A stretch of DNA of 64,000 bases, taken from contig JADYXZ010000017.1 of assembly GCA_020853885.1 (NCBI GenBank), forward strand, positions 62,001 to 126,000. Reading direction: 5' to 3'. Both the position numbers and the translations under genes were made by a program. Positions 47,082 through 58,153 of the stretch are shown piece after piece. Every line of letters begins with the position of its first letter. Position 1 is the first letter of the stretch. Source of the DNA: Bradyrhizobiaceae bacterium (GTDB taxonomy: Bacteria; Pseudomonadota; Alphaproteobacteria; Rhizobiales; Xanthobacteraceae). The notes below the pieces were generated by a model, which was not told the origin of the DNA, ran no database searches, and saw only the letters and a program-made list of their open reading frames with translations.

Positions 47082-47966
47082 TCAGAGCACCACAACCTTG
47101 GTGCCGACGTTCACGCGCTCATAGAGGTCGATCACGTCCTCGTTACGCATGCGGAAGCAGCCGGACGAAACGGCCTGCCCGATCGTCCACGGCTCGTTGG
47201 AACCGTGAATGCGATAGAGACTGTCGCCGAGATAGAGGGCGCGCGCGCCGAGCGGATTGTCCGGTCCGCCCGCCATGTAGCGCGGAAGCTCGGGACGCCG
47301 CCGCAGCATTTCCTCCGGCGGGCGCCAGTCCGGCCATTCCTTCTTGGCAGAGACCGCTTTCACGCCCGACCAGCCGAAGCCGTCGCGGCCGACGCCGACG
47401 CCGTAACGCGTCGCCATGCCGCCTTCCTCCACGAGGTAGAGAAAGCGCTGCCTGCTGTCGATGATGATGGTGCCCGGCTTTTCGTTCGTGTCGTAGCGCA
47501 CCTGCTGCGGCAGAAAACGCGGGTCGACGCTCCGCGACCGCGGGTGCGCGGCGACGTCGGGCTGATCCTGCCGCGCCTGGATGATCCGTCCCGATGCGTA
47601 GGGTGAGCGCCGCTCGTAATCATATTGCGGGCGCATCTCCACCTGCGGCCGCATGTAGTGCGACCGCGGCAGCTCCCCGGCATAGGGCGAACTCACCCGG
47701 CCGGTGAACAGGAATTCGATGAACCCGCCGCCGAGATCGGGCTGGCGGTAGGTCGGGGCGCGATCTGCGAAGTCGGGTTGGCCGACCGGTGCGCGCTCGT
47801 AATCGCGTGCCGTCCGGCTCTGCGGCGAAATCCGGCGCGGCGCCGGAATCACTTTCGGGCCGGCCTGAGCGACGCGGACTCCCGCCCACGGATCAGCGGC
47901 TGATTGCGCGGCGGCCGGTGCCGCCGCAAGGACGAAAAAGACGGGAAGCAAAGCGAACTTGCGCAT
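47082..47966 (-). CDS. L,D-transpeptidase (YkuD/ErfK family)
   Basis: 294-residue exported enzyme that makes peptidoglycan 3-3 cross-links or attaches proteins to peptidoglycan. Signal peptide 1-20 (ending AAAQSA). A Pro/Arg-rich linker (about 30-150) precedes the YkuD domain, with IIIDSRQRFLYLVEEGG at its start and catalytic His254 (YRIHGSN) and Cys270 (SSGCFRM) near the end. Ends at VGTKVVVL, a common family end. An extra 40-residue insertion (WPDWRPPEEMLRR) in the domain is usual in rhizobial members. Confidence 0.94.
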   Translation of the reverse strand: MRKFALLPVFFVLAAAPAAAQSAADPWAGVRVAQAGPKVIPAPRRISPQSRTARDYERAPVGQPDFADRAPTYRQPDLGGGFIEFLFTGRVSSPYAGELPRSHYMRPQVEMRPQYDYERRSPYASGRIIQARQDQPDVAAHPRSRSVDPRFLPQQVRYDTNEKPGTIIIDSRQRFLYLVEEGGMATRYGVGVGRDGFGWSGVKAVSAKKEWPDWRPPEEMLRRRPELPRYMAGGPDNPLGARALYLGDSLYRIHGSNEPWTIGQAVSSGCFRMRNEDVIDLYERVNVGTKVVVL

Positions 47967-48162
47967 GGCGTTACTCGTTACCCAACGTCACCCGGGCGCG
48001 GTCACAATCGCGCCTTGGATAGCCTTAACGCTTCGTCAGCGACCAGCGGGTAAATTCCGGAACTACAATTCGAGTTCCCACCGGATCGTTCGGAACTCGT
48101 TGCAATCATGGTTGACGAATTGTTGCCGCCGCTCATGGCGGAAGGACGGCGGCCGCGCGCCG

Positions 48163-49416
48163 TCAGCCGCGCGCTGACCGGCGGATCCGCCATGCCAGGA
48201 ATCCGATGGCGGCAAGCGACAGCGCGCCGACGCAGGCCGATCCGATCAGGACGGCCTGCGTGCCGAAGCGCTCCAGCGCGAAACCGAACGCCACCGGCGC
48301 GACCGACTGCGCCACCAGCACCGGCGCCGCAAGCCGCCCGAGCACGATCGCAAATCCGCTCGGCCCGAACAGGGCGAGCGGAACCGTGCCGCGGACAATT
48401 GTGAGCAGCCCCTGCGAGACCCCGTAGCCGATCGCGAACGCCGCGGCGACCTTCGCGCCGCCGAACGCGAGCAGGAGAAACGCCGCCGGCATCAGCAGCA
48501 TGGTGAAGACCGCGACCTCGATCGGATGGCGTTTCCGCGCCAACACGAACTCGGCGAGGCGCCCGCCGACTTGCGAGGGGCCGACGAGCGCGCCGACCGC
48601 GACCGCCGCTGCCGCGGCGAGGCCGATGTGCTCCAGCAGTCCGACCAGATGGATCGCGAACGCCGACATGAAGAAGGCGTTGATCGAGAAGGCGCCCGCA
48701 AGCAGCAGGAAGGACAGGCCGCTCGGCTGCAGAAGCTTTACCGGCACGGTTGCCGCCGGACCTTCGCCGTCCTTCGCCGCGGCTTCTGCCGCCGGTTGCG
48801 GCAGCGTGAACGCATGCAGCGGCGCGCAGATCAGCAGATTCATCGCGCCGTAGATGAAGTAGGTCTCGCGCCAGCCGAACAGTTCGTTGAACGAGTAGGT
48901 GAGGGGCCAGAACACCGTGGAAGCGAACCCGCCGAACAGCGTCAGCGCGGTGATCGCCGTGCGCGCCCGCGCGCGGAAGATTTCCGCGAGCGTCGCGAAC
49001 GCGGCATCGTAGAGCGCCATCGACTGTGCGACGCCGATCAGCACCCACACGCCGATCCAGATCGCCGGATGGTTTGCGAGCGGCAGGAGCGCGAGCGCGA
49101 TGCCCATCAGCACCGAACCCGTCGCCATCACCATGCGCCCGCCGCGATCGTTGATCAGGCGGCCAACGAGCGGCGCGCACAGTCCGGCCGTACCCATCGC
49201 GACCGATATGCCGGCCACGACCAGCACGGCCGACCAGGCGGTATCGGCGGCAACGTGCGTCTTCAGCACGCTGATCGCATAGAAACTCGATCCCCACGCA
49301 ATGATCTGCGTCAGCCCGAGGATCGGCACCGCGCGCCAGGGTCCGGTGAGGCGTGCGGCGAGGTTCATGTCTGAAATCGGGGTTTGGCGCTTTGTTGCAG
49401 TGGTTGTTTTGTCCAT
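48163..49416 (-). CDS. MFS transporter
   Basis: A 12-helix major facilitator of about 417 residues. The loop 2-3 motif is weak but visible (GRLINDRGGRMVMATG). Helix pairs such as FYAISVLKTHVAADTAWSAV at the N-terminus and QSMALYDAAFATLAEIFR suggest the oxalate/formate or monocarboxylate-like antiporter group, but the substrate is not known. Start ATG at 49416 (MDKTTTATK) or 49368 (MNLAARLTG); the second lies right at the first helix and cannot be excluded. Neither has a strong ribosome site. Confidence 0.82.
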   Translation of the reverse strand: MDKTTTATKRQTPISDMNLAARLTGPWRAVPILGLTQIIAWGSSFYAISVLKTHVAADTAWSAVLVVAGISVAMGTAGLCAPLVGRLINDRGGRMVMATGSVLMGIALALLPLANHPAIWIGVWVLIGVAQSMALYDAAFATLAEIFRARARTAITALTLFGGFASTVFWPLTYSFNELFGWRETYFIYGAMNLLICAPLHAFTLPQPAAEAAAKDGEGPAATVPVKLLQPSGLSFLLLAGAFSINAFFMSAFAIHLVGLLEHIGLAAAAAVAVGALVGPSQVGGRLAEFVLARKRHPIEVAVFTMLLMPAAFLLLAFGGAKVAAAFAIGYGVSQGLLTIVRGTVPLALFGPSGFAIVLGRLAAPVLVAQSVAPVAFGFALERFGTQAVLIGSACVGALSLAAIGFLAWRIRRSARG

Positions 49417-49545
49417 CTTTGACAGATGACCGGGCAGCGAACAACAAGCTGCCGCGGCCGGCCGCGCATGACCGCCATGTGCCGCCGCCATATCCCTGTT
49501 GGTTCCGGATCGCTAGATTGCGCCGCCATTCCGCAACCGGACGTC

Positions 49546-50310
49546 ATGTTCACCGATCCGCTTTTCTATCTCGTCGGCTATCCGGCGATCTTTCTGATTG
49601 CGCTCAGCAAGGGCGCCTTTGGCGGCGGACTCGCGCTTGTGGGCGTGCCGCTGCTCTCGCTGGTCATGTCGCCGATCGAGGCGGCCATGGTCGTCATGCC
49701 CTGCATCACGATCATGGACCTCTTCGCCATGCGTTCGTTCGGCCCGTCGTCCTGGTCGAAGCCCGATCTTGTCTGGCTCGTGCCGGGGCTGTTGGCCGGC
49801 ATCGCCGTGGGCTATGCCTTCTTCGAATATGTCGATCCGCGCATCGTTGCATTTGTGATCGGCGCGGTCACGCTGGCCTTTGCCGCGGACTTCTTCCTGC
49901 GCCGCCGCAGCATCGCCGTCGGCGGCCATCCGGTTTTCCCGCCACTCGCCTTGCTCGCCGGCTGGGCCTCGGGCTTCACGAGCTTCATCGCCCATGCGGG
50001 CGGGCCGCCGGCCAATATGTATCTGCTCCATCGCGGCCTGGAGAAGTCGGTCTATGCCGGCACCAATCTCGCCATGTTCATGGTCGGCAATTTCCTGAAG
50101 CTCATCCCCTATGGCCTGCTGATCTGGGCCAAGCCCTGGACGCTGCTCGCATCGGTCCTGCTCGTGCCGGCCGTGCCGCTCGGCGTCTGGCTCGGCAAAT
50201 GGCTGCACGACCGGCTCGATCAGTATCGCCTGTTCTTCTGGTGCTACGTGCTGCTCTCGCTTGCGGCGGCCAAGCTCCTGTTCGACGCCGCCCGCGCCAT
50301 TTTCGCATAA
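49546..50310 (+). CDS. TauE/SafE family sulfite/sulfonate-type permease
   Basis: 254-residue membrane protein with about eight helices of the TauE/SafE (DUF81) family, believed to export or import sulfur-containing or organic anions. Characteristic repeats: SKGAFGGGLALVGVPLL in the first half and AHAGGPPANMYLLHRGL in the second half. ATG 49546 is used; longer upstream frames lie in noncoding sequence. It is next to groES with its own upstream region. Confidence 0.9.
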   Translation: MFTDPLFYLVGYPAIFLIALSKGAFGGGLALVGVPLLSLVMSPIEAAMVVMPCITIMDLFAMRSFGPSSWSKPDLVWLVPGLLAGIAVGYAFFEYVDPRIVAFVIGAVTLAFAADFFLRRRSIAVGGHPVFPPLALLAGWASGFTSFIAHAGGPPANMYLLHRGLEKSVYAGTNLAMFMVGNFLKLIPYGLLIWAKPWTLLASVLLVPAVPLGVWLGKWLHDRLDQYRLFFWCYVLLSLAAAKLLFDAARAIFA

Positions 50311-50357
50311 CCGGCTGAAAAGACTGGCATTTGCATTTTGCCGGCGGCGGCGGGCTC

Positions 50358-50386
50358 TTGACTCTCTTTCGCTCCCCGCCTATTCC
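50358..50386 (+). promoter_or_regulatory. Likely heat-shock (sigma-32-type) promoter of groESL
   Basis: CTCTTGACT at 50355-50363 and CCTATTCC at 50379-50386, 17 bases apart, fit the alphaproteobacterial RpoH consensus (CTTG ... CYTATnT) as well as a sigma-70 -35 box. It stands just upstream of the CIRCE element. Confidence 0.55.
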
Positions 50387-50394
50387 CGCCGCAC

Positions 50395-50421
50395 TTGGCA
50401 CTCTTCAATTGTGAGTGCCAA
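50395..50421. promoter_or_regulatory. CIRCE element (HrcA operator) of groESL
   Basis: TTGGCACTC-N9-GAGTGCCAA, the inverted repeat bound by the HrcA repressor, with 9 bp arms that differ from the textbook TTAGCACTC by one base on each side and remain symmetric. It lies 71 bp before the groES start. Transcription of groESL is therefore repressed by HrcA and raised by heat. Confidence 0.95.
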
Positions 50422-50492
50422 CCATTTCCAGCCGCTCATTCCCGTTCGGGAGCGAAGGTCGGGATCAACCCGCCTCCCGCGAAAGGAACCCC

Positions 50493-50792
50493 ATGTCGAA
50501 GAGATTTCGTCCCCTGCACGACCGCGTGGTCGTGAAGCGCGTCACCGCCGACCAGAAGACCGCCGGCGGCATCATCATTCCGGATACCGCCCAGGAGAAG
50601 CCGTCGGAAGGCGAGGTCGTCGCCGTCGGCCCCGGCGGCCGCGACGAGACCGGCAAGCTCATCCCGATCGACGTCAAGGTCGGCGACCGCGTGCTGTTCG
50701 GCAAGTGGTCGGGCACCGAAGTGAAGATCGACGGCGAGGACGTCATCATCATGAAGGAATCCGACATCATGGGCGTCATTACCAAGAAGTGA
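50493..50792 (+). CDS. groES: Co-chaperonin GroES
   Basis: 99-residue heptameric lid of the GroEL chamber. The opening is [20 protein letters not shown] and the mobile loop region [18 protein letters not shown]; the C-terminal part has [22 protein letters not shown] 50493 follows GAAAGGAACCCC. Preceded by the CIRCE element and followed by groEL after 44 bp. Confidence 0.98.
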   Translation: MSKRFRPLHDRVVVKRVTADQKTAGGIIIPDTAQEKPSEGEVVAVGPGGRDETGKLIPIDVKVGDRVLFGKWSGTEVKIDGEDVIIMKESDIMGVITKK

Positions 50793-50830
50793 CGCATGCG
50801 TCGGTCAATCGAAACAGAATTCAGGAGTAG

Positions 50831-52471
<1,641 letters not shown>

Positions 52472-52476
52472 CAAAC

Positions 52477-52569
52477 CCGTCGTCCCGGACGCGCGGAGCG
52501 CGATCCGGGACCGCGATCAACTGACTTCGGACGATCCCGGCTCTAGCTTCGCGAGGCCGGGATGACGAA
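52477..52569. repeat. Intergenic palindromes after groEL
   Basis: Two elements of the CGTCCCGG/CCGGGATGACG class: CGTCGTCCCGGA with TCCGGGACCGCGATC, then GACGATCCCGGCTCT with GAGGCCGGGATGACG. The same class stands before the histidine-kinase stop at 21.25-21.35 kb. Confidence 0.75.
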
Positions 52570-52581
52570 GGTGAAATTTAC

Positions 52582-52612
52582 AAGGGCGCGGCCTCGGCCG
52601 CGCCCTTTTTTA
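52582..52612 (+). terminator. Strong intrinsic terminator of groESL
   Basis: AAGGGCGCGGC-CTCG-GCCGCGCCCTT is a perfect 11-bp stem with a tetraloop, followed by TTTTTTA. It closes the groESL transcript. Confidence 0.92.
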
Positions 52613-52685
52613 TGCCCCCTCCAATCACCCGGTGATCCGCTAAGCTGCGCGCCTTTCGCCTGCGTTCAGCACCTGGAGAAGTTCC

Positions 52686-54422
52686 GTGCCCGCGCTCCGC
52701 AACCTGCTCGCCGCGCTCGCCGATGTGCGCCGCATCGCCATGCCCTATTTCAACAGCGAGGATCGCTGGCCAGGCCGCCTCCTGCTGGTCAGCGTGATTG
52801 GGCTGGAGTTCTCCATCGTCGCGCTCAACGTGTTGTTCAACCAGTGGAATGCGCGCTTCTACAACGCGATCGAGCTCAAGGACTGGGACGCATTCCAGCT
52901 CGAGATGCTGATCTTCGCCGGCCTCGCCGCGCTCTTTATCTTCGCCGCCGTCTATCAGCTCTATCTGCAGCTCTGGCTGCGCATCCGCTGGCGCCGCTGG
53001 ATGACCGAGCAATATCTTGTCCGCTGGCTGCACGACGCCACGCACTATCGCATGCGGCTTACCGGCGACGTCGCCGACAATCCCGATCAGCGCATCGCCG
53101 AGGACCTCGATCAATTCGCCGACTACGCGATCCGCATCGGCATCGGTTTCCTCGGTTCGGTCGCGACGCTTGTCTCGTTCGTCGCGATCCTCTGGCAGCT
53201 CTCCAACGAAGCGCGGACACCCTTGCTCGGTAGCATCCCCGGTTATCTCGTCTGGACGGCGCTCTTCTACGCGGTCGCCGGCACCTGGCTCGCGCATCTC
53301 ATCGGCCGCCCGCTCGTCCGCCTCAACTTCAACCAGCAGCGCTTCGAGGCGGATTTTCGCTATCACCTCGTGCGCATGCGCGAGAACGGCGAGCAGGTGG
53401 CGCTGCTCGCGGGCGAGGAGGCGGAACGGCGTCGCCTCGGCCAGCGCTTCGCGACGCTCGTCGACAACTTCATGCAGATCATGACGGCGCGGAAGCGCCT
53501 CATCGGCTTCACCGCCGGCTACGAACAGATCTCCACCATCTTTCCCTTTCTCGTTGTCAGCCCCGCGTTCTTCGCCGGCACCATCACGCTCGGCGTGCTG
53601 ACGCAGACCGCTTCCGCCTTCGGCCAGGTGCAGAACGCCTTCAGCTTCTTCGTCAACGCCTATGCGCAGCTTGCCGAATGGCGCGCCATCACCGAGCGTC
53701 TGATCGGCTTCGAGGAATCTGTCGCCCAAGCCGAGCGCCTGCGCGCCACGGCCGGCATCGAGCGCAGCGAGCGCGACGGCGCCGCCTTGTCGATCGACGA
53801 TCTGCTGCTGCGTCTTCCTTCCGGCGCGGCGCTCGTGAGCGCGGAAGACGTCGTCATCAAGCCCGACGAGTCGGTGCTCGTTACCGGCCGCTCGGGCTCC
53901 GGCAAATCCACGCTGTTCCGCGCTATCGCCGGCATCTGGCCGTTCGGCGATGGCGAAATCACGATCGGCAAGGGCAGGAAGCTGCTCGTGCTGCCGCAGC
54001 GTCCCTATCTACCGTTCGGCCGTCTCGACGAGGCACTCGCCTATCCCGATGCAGCGGAGAAGTACGGCGCTGCGCGCCTCGCCGAAGTTCTGCATGCCGT
54101 CGATCTGTCGCGGCTCGTCGATCGCCTCGACGAAGAGGGACAATGGCCGCACGTGCTGTCGCAGGGCGAGCAGCAACGCCTTTCGCTTGCCCGCGCGCTG
54201 CTCGCGGCGCCCGACGTCCTCCTGCTCGACGAAGCGACCTCGGCGCTCGACGAGGCCGCGGAGGCGAGGCTCTATCGGTTGCTGGAGACGAAGCTTCCGG
54301 GCACGACAATCATATCCATCGGCCACCGCTCGACGCTGAATGAGCTGCATCAACGGCGGTTGCATCTCGAGCCGGTCGCCGACGGAACGTATCGCGTGCA
54401 GCCCGCTGCGATCGGCATCTAG
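52686..54422 (+). CDS. ABC transporter, fused permease/ATPase (YddA/SbmA-BacA-like fold)
   Basis: 578-residue half-transporter. The N-terminal membrane part (about 30-340, ABC_membrane_2) has six helices and the words LNVLFNQWNARFYNAIELKD and DNPDQRIAEDLDQFADYAI, as in YddA, SbmA/BacA-like and ABCD proteins. The ATPase part has Walker A GRSGSGKST (401-409), signature LSQGEQQRLSLARALL and Walker B VLLLDEATSALD. Start is a GTG at 52686 behind CTGGAGAAGTTCC. Relatives import peptides or fatty acyl-CoA; the substrate here is unknown. Confidence 0.9.
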   Translation: MPALRNLLAALADVRRIAMPYFNSEDRWPGRLLLVSVIGLEFSIVALNVLFNQWNARFYNAIELKDWDAFQLEMLIFAGLAALFIFAAVYQLYLQLWLRIRWRRWMTEQYLVRWLHDATHYRMRLTGDVADNPDQRIAEDLDQFADYAIRIGIGFLGSVATLVSFVAILWQLSNEARTPLLGSIPGYLVWTALFYAVAGTWLAHLIGRPLVRLNFNQQRFEADFRYHLVRMRENGEQVALLAGEEAERRRLGQRFATLVDNFMQIMTARKRLIGFTAGYEQISTIFPFLVVSPAFFAGTITLGVLTQTASAFGQVQNAFSFFVNAYAQLAEWRAITERLIGFEESVAQAERLRATAGIERSERDGAALSIDDLLLRLPSGAALVSAEDVVIKPDESVLVTGRSGSGKSTLFRAIAGIWPFGDGEITIGKGRKLLVLPQRPYLPFGRLDEALAYPDAAEKYGAARLAEVLHAVDLSRLVDRLDEEGQWPHVLSQGEQQRLSLARALLAAPDVLLLDEATSALDEAAEARLYRLLETKLPGTTIISIGHRSTLNELHQRRLHLEPVADGTYRVQPAAIGI

Positions 54423-54508
54423 CTCGCCAGATTCGAGCCTGTTGCCTGCCTTGTTCTCTGTGTTAAAGCCAGCCGCTTCGCGCTCGCCCGCGCCGCCCGG
54501 AGATCTCC

Positions 54509-54895
54509 TTGAAAGTCCTGCTGTCTCAGATGTTTCGCTTCGGCCTGGTGGGCTTGGTCAATGCCGGCGTCGACGCGGCCGTCTTCTTTCTCGCTTTGGC
54601 GACCGTGACGCAATCGCTGCTCGTTGCGAACGTCCTCGCCTGGCTGGTCGCGGTGACGAGCTCTTACGTGCTCAATTCGCGCTTCACCTTCGCCGCTCGG
54701 GCCGGCGGCGAGTTGAGCCTGAAGAACTATCTGATGTTCGCGTTGACCCAGTCCGGCGGCCTCGCGGCCAATACGCTGGTGCTGCTCGCGACCGCGCCCT
54801 ATGTGCCGCTCGTGCTTGCCAAGCTGTTTGCCATCGGCGCGGGTTTTGTGGTGAACTTCTCGCTGGCGCGGGGCCTCGTCTTCCGCGCCCGCTGA
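54509..54895 (+). CDS. GtrA family membrane protein
   Basis: 128-residue protein with four helices of the GtrA family, thought to flip undecaprenyl-linked sugars or help cell-wall polysaccharide modification. Words: FGLVGLVNAGVDAAVFFLA, SSYVLNSRFTFA and the closing NFSLARGLVFRAR. Start shown is a TTG at 54509 with GGAG five or six bases ahead; ATG at 54530 would lose seven residues. No sugar synthase gene adjoins it. Confidence 0.82.
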   Translation: MKVLLSQMFRFGLVGLVNAGVDAAVFFLALATVTQSLLVANVLAWLVAVTSSYVLNSRFTFAARAGGELSLKNYLMFALTQSGGLAANTLVLLATAPYVPLVLAKLFAIGAGFVVNFSLARGLVFRAR

Positions 54896-54969
54896 GCTTG
54901 ACGTGGATCAATCGCGCGCAATCGGCGTCTGCTAGTGAATCTACGCAATTTTTCCAAGGCGGTACCGCG

Positions 54970-55803
54970 ATGATTTCCGACATTCTGATCCACCTTCCCA
55001 CCAGCAAAGAGCCGGATGCCGGCGTCGACTACGGTCTTTCGGTTGGCAGCGCGTTCAAGGCGCACGTCACCGGCCTTGCCTTCGCGCTCGAGCCGCTCGT
55101 TGCGCCCATGTATTTCGGCGCAGTGCCCGGCGAGATCTTCGCGGATTTCCGCCGCGACGCCGAGCAGGCGGCGGCCGAAGCCGCAGCCCGCTTTCAGAAA
55201 GCGGCGGAGGGTGCAGGCTGCACCGCCGACACCCGCCTGGTGACGACGACGATCGACGGCGCGGCCGATGCCATCGGCCGGCTCGCCCGTGTCTATGATC
55301 TCACCGTCCTCACCCAGCCGAACCCCGACAAGCCCGGTCCCGAGGCGGCGCTCCTGGAAGCGGTGCTGTTCGAGTCGGGCCGCAGCGTGCTGGTCGTGCC
55401 CTACGTGCAGAAAAAGCCGATCGAGTTCGACCGTGTGCTGATCGCCTGGGACGGCGGCCGGCCCGCCGCCCGCGCGGTTGCCGAAGCGGGTCCCTTCCTC
55501 GCCAAGGCGAAGGAGGTGCAAATTCTCGTGGTCGAGAGCGGCAAGCCCGATCTGAAGGCCGTACCCGGCGCCGACCTCGCGCGCCATCTCGCGCGTCACA
55601 ACCTCAAGGTCGAATTGCGCCGTGCGGTGGTATCGGGGGACGCCGACATCGACGCGACGATCCTGAACGAGATTTCCGACAGCGACGTCGATCTCGTGGT
55701 GATGGGCGGCTACGGCCACACGCGGCTGCGCGAATTCGTCCTCGGCGGCGTTACCCGCGGGATCATCGGCTCCATGACCGCGCCGGTGCTGATGGCGCAT
55801 TAA
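54970..55803 (+). CDS. Universal stress protein, tandem UspA domains
   Basis: 277-residue protein with two Usp folds. First domain ILIHLPTSKEPDAGVDYGL at the start; second domain FDRVLIAWDGGRPAARAVAE and the nucleotide-binding end VMGGYGHTRLREFVLGGVT (GxxG-type ATP loop). ATG 54970 (MISDILIHLP) is used; upstream frames lie in noncoding DNA. Probably a stress or dormancy-linked protein; no specific role is known. Confidence 0.9.
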   Translation: MISDILIHLPTSKEPDAGVDYGLSVGSAFKAHVTGLAFALEPLVAPMYFGAVPGEIFADFRRDAEQAAAEAAARFQKAAEGAGCTADTRLVTTTIDGAADAIGRLARVYDLTVLTQPNPDKPGPEAALLEAVLFESGRSVLVVPYVQKKPIEFDRVLIAWDGGRPAARAVAEAGPFLAKAKEVQILVVESGKPDLKAVPGADLARHLARHNLKVELRRAVVSGDADIDATILNEISDSDVDLVVMGGYGHTRLREFVLGGVTRGIIGSMTAPVLMAH

Positions 55804-55808
55804 AGTCC

Positions 55809-55893
55809 CGCTCGTCCCCGCGAAAGCGGGGACCCAGGGGCGACGAGCGAATGTGCTGGCTGCTCTGGATTCCCGCTTTCGCGGGAATGAGCG
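55809..55893. repeat. Intergenic palindrome pair between usp and hisG
   Basis: CTCGTCCCCGCGAAAGCGGGGAC and ATTCCCGCTTTCGCGGGAATGAG, each a self-complementary hairpin, stand as opposite arms. The CCCGC-TTTCG-GCGGG class is a common interspersed repeat of proteobacteria. It ends 16 bp before the hisG stop and may end both transcripts. Confidence 0.8.
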
Positions 55894-55908
55894 GCGTTAG
55901 GCGTTGCT

Positions 55909-56883
55909 CTATCGATCCAGCCTTCGCACCAGCGCTTCGTAGAGCGCGTTCTCCCGCGCAAACACGAATTCCGGCGAGGCCACCATCACCGTTTCCGCGC
56001 CCGCTTCGCGCAGGAACACGGCAAGCTCGTGCACGCGGTCGGGCGGGCAGAGCAGCGTGAGCATGCCGGATGACGTCGGCCCGCCGAGCGGCGCCTGCAC
56101 ACCGAAACGGCCCTTGGCTTCCGCGACGAGCTCGGCGTCCGCCGCCTTGAAGCGCGTGCGCACCTCGCGCATGGTCCGCGCCCGCCGTTCGGCCGCGACC
56201 CGGTCCAAAAGCGCGCGCGCCGCCGCAAGCTCTTCCTTGCCCCAGTGGGCGGCGAGCGAGGCGACGAGATTCGCCTGCGAGCGCAGCATGATGCCGTCGT
56301 CGAGCACCTTGAGGCCGTTCGCGGCGAGCGTCGCGCCGGTCGTGGTGATGTCGACGATCAGCTCCGCGGAGCCCGTTGCCGGCGCACCCTCGGTGGCGCC
56401 GAGGCTTTCGACGATGCGATAGTCGCCGATCCCGTGCCGCGCAAAGAACGTGCGCGTGAGGTTCACGTATTTCGTGGCAACCCGCATGCGGCGGTCGTGC
56501 TTGGCGTGGAACGCGGTGGCCACGTCGTCGAGATCGTGCATGGTGCGCACGTCGATCCACGCCTGCGGCACGGCCACCACGACGTTCGCAAACCCGAAGC
56601 CGAGCCCGTCGATCAGGATCACGCGCTTGTCCGCGTCCGGGATCACCTCGCGCACGAGGTCTTCCCCGGTGACGCCGAATTGGATCGCGCCCTGCGCAAG
56701 CTGGCTCGTGATCTCCGACGCCGAGAGATAGACCACCTCGACGCCCGGCAGTTCGGGAATGGTGCCGCGATAATCGCGCCCGCCGCGCGGCTGCACCAGC
56801 GTGATACCGGCGCGCGCGAAGAATGCGTGCGCGTTCTCCTGCAGCCGGCCCTTCGACGGCACGCCGATCAGCAGCGTGCTCAT
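55909..56883 (-). CDS. hisG: ATP phosphoribosyltransferase
   Basis: 324-residue enzyme for the first step of histidine synthesis (ATP + PRPP to phosphoribosyl-ATP). Catalytic part [19 protein letters not shown] at the start, GVTGEDLV and [21 protein letters not shown] with the PRPP-binding loop. After the catalytic domain (about 220) comes a further 100-residue section ending [19 protein letters not shown], not present in the short HisG proteins that need HisZ. The ATG overlaps the hisZ stop. See the finding on HisZ and HisG length. Confidence 0.92.
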   Translation of the reverse strand: MSTLLIGVPSKGRLQENAHAFFARAGITLVQPRGGRDYRGTIPELPGVEVVYLSASEITSQLAQGAIQFGVTGEDLVREVIPDADKRVILIDGLGFGFANVVVAVPQAWIDVRTMHDLDDVATAFHAKHDRRMRVATKYVNLTRTFFARHGIGDYRIVESLGATEGAPATGSAELIVDITTTGATLAANGLKVLDDGIMLRSQANLVASLAAHWGKEELAAARALLDRVAAERRARTMREVRTRFKAADAELVAEAKGRFGVQAPLGGPTSSGMLTLLCPPDRVHELAVFLREAGAETVMVASPEFVFARENALYEALVRRLDR

Positions 56884-58019
56884 CGTCCGCCTCCCGCCGT
56901 TTCGAGCTCGGCGATCCACGCCGCGAAGCCAACCGCGGGTGTCGGCTCCGCCGCGCCGAGCACGGAGAGAAGCTGGTCGTAGCGGCCGCCCGCCACGATC
57001 GGCCATTGCACGCGGCTGTTCGCGTCGTGCAGCTCGAACACCATGCCGGTGTAGTAGTCGAGCGGCCGGCCGAACGCGGTGGCGAAGCGGATCGCGCGCA
57101 CGTCGACGCCGCCCGCCGCAATGAACCCCGTGCGCCGCTCGAAGGCGTCGAGCGCGCCGTCGAGATCAAGCTTCGCGTCGTTTGCGAGCGCGCGCAGCGC
57201 CGCCAGCGCCTCGTCGGGATCACCCTCGATCGCGAGATAGCGCTCGATCACGGCGGACGTCTCCGGCGCGAGGCCGCTCGTGGCGCCGAGCGACGCCTGC
57301 TCGAGAAAGCGCTCCGCGATCTCCGCGACCGTGCGTCCGCCCACCGTGGAGATGCCGGCGATCGACAGGAGATCGGTGACGAAAGCGCGGGCCGCCGCCG
57401 GGTCCGATCCCTGGATCGCCGCGAGCACGCCCGCGTGCGCCGACGCCGCACTCGGCCCGCGCTTCAGAGTGGTGAGGTCTGCCTCCAGCGTGCCGGTGCG
57501 GTTGAAGTCCTTCAGCAATCGCCGCTGCCACGCCGGCGGCAGATCCAGCGCCGCCACCAATGCGGAGAACAGGCTCACGTCGCCCATGCGGATCAGCGGT
57601 GCGTCGCAGCCGAAGTGCCGCGCCGATTCCAGCGCGAGCGCGACGCATTCCGCGTCCGCCGCCTCGCGGTCCTGCCGCCCGAGCGATTCGATGCCGGCCT
57701 GCAGATACTCGCCGCTGCCGCCGCCCTGGTCGCGAAAGACCGGCCCGAGATAGCAGTAGCTCGCGGGAAGGGACGCGCCGTTGGACAAGTGCGCGAGGCA
57801 GACCGGGATCGTCAGGTCCGGGCGCAGGCACAGCTCTTCGCCGGCCGTGTTCTCGGTCAGGAACAGGCGGCGGCGCAACTCTTCGCCCGACAGCTCGAAG
57901 AACACATCGGCCGGCTGCAGCACGGGCGGCTCCACGCGCGCGTAGCCCGCGCGCTCGTAGAGGTCCACGAGCCCGTTCGCGCGTCCATTGCGCGCTCGCA
58001 GGTTGGAATCACCGCTCAT
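56880..58019 (-). CDS. hisZ: ATP phosphoribosyltransferase regulatory subunit HisZ
   Basis: 379-residue histidyl-tRNA-synthetase paralogue that activates HisG in many bacteria. It has the class II synthetase core without the anticodon domain: [37 protein letters not shown] (motif 2 part), and [15 protein letters not shown] with FRQAG-like region [13 protein letters not shown] 58019 (MSGDSNL) is used; an upstream ATG at 58100 would add 27 residues into the TonB promoter region. It overlaps hisG. Confidence 0.93.
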   Translation of the reverse strand: MSGDSNLRARNGRANGLVDLYERAGYARVEPPVLQPADVFFELSGEELRRRLFLTENTAGEELCLRPDLTIPVCLAHLSNGASLPASYCYLGPVFRDQGGGSGEYLQAGIESLGRQDREAADAECVALALESARHFGCDAPLIRMGDVSLFSALVAALDLPPAWQRRLLKDFNRTGTLEADLTTLKRGPSAASAHAGVLAAIQGSDPAAARAFVTDLLSIAGISTVGGRTVAEIAERFLEQASLGATSGLAPETSAVIERYLAIEGDPDEALAALRALANDAKLDLDGALDAFERRTGFIAAGGVDVRAIRFATAFGRPLDYYTGMVFELHDANSRVQWPIVAGGRYDQLLSVLGAAEPTPAVGFAAWIAELETAGGGR

Positions 58020-58103
58020 CGGCTGGTTCCCGGTTGCGGCGGCCTTGTAGCAGGGCGTCCCCCGCGAAGCCACGCCGCACCGGTCTCGGGCTTGCTCCAA
58101 GAT

Positions 58104-58139
58104 AAGTGATAATGTATCAAATGATATAAGATATCACTT
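58104..58139. promoter_or_regulatory. 36-bp AT-rich palindrome upstream of the TonB receptor
   Basis: Outer arms AAGTGATA (58104-58111) and TATCACTT (58132-58139) are perfect reverse complements, and the inner TAT/ATA positions also match. It stands between hisZ (minus) and the TonB receptor (plus) and ends at the AAGGGGG ribosome site. This looks like an operator, most plausibly for a metal regulator such as Zur, given the ZnuD-like gene it controls. Confidence 0.6.
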
Positions 58140-58153
58140 AAAGGGGGCGTTGA

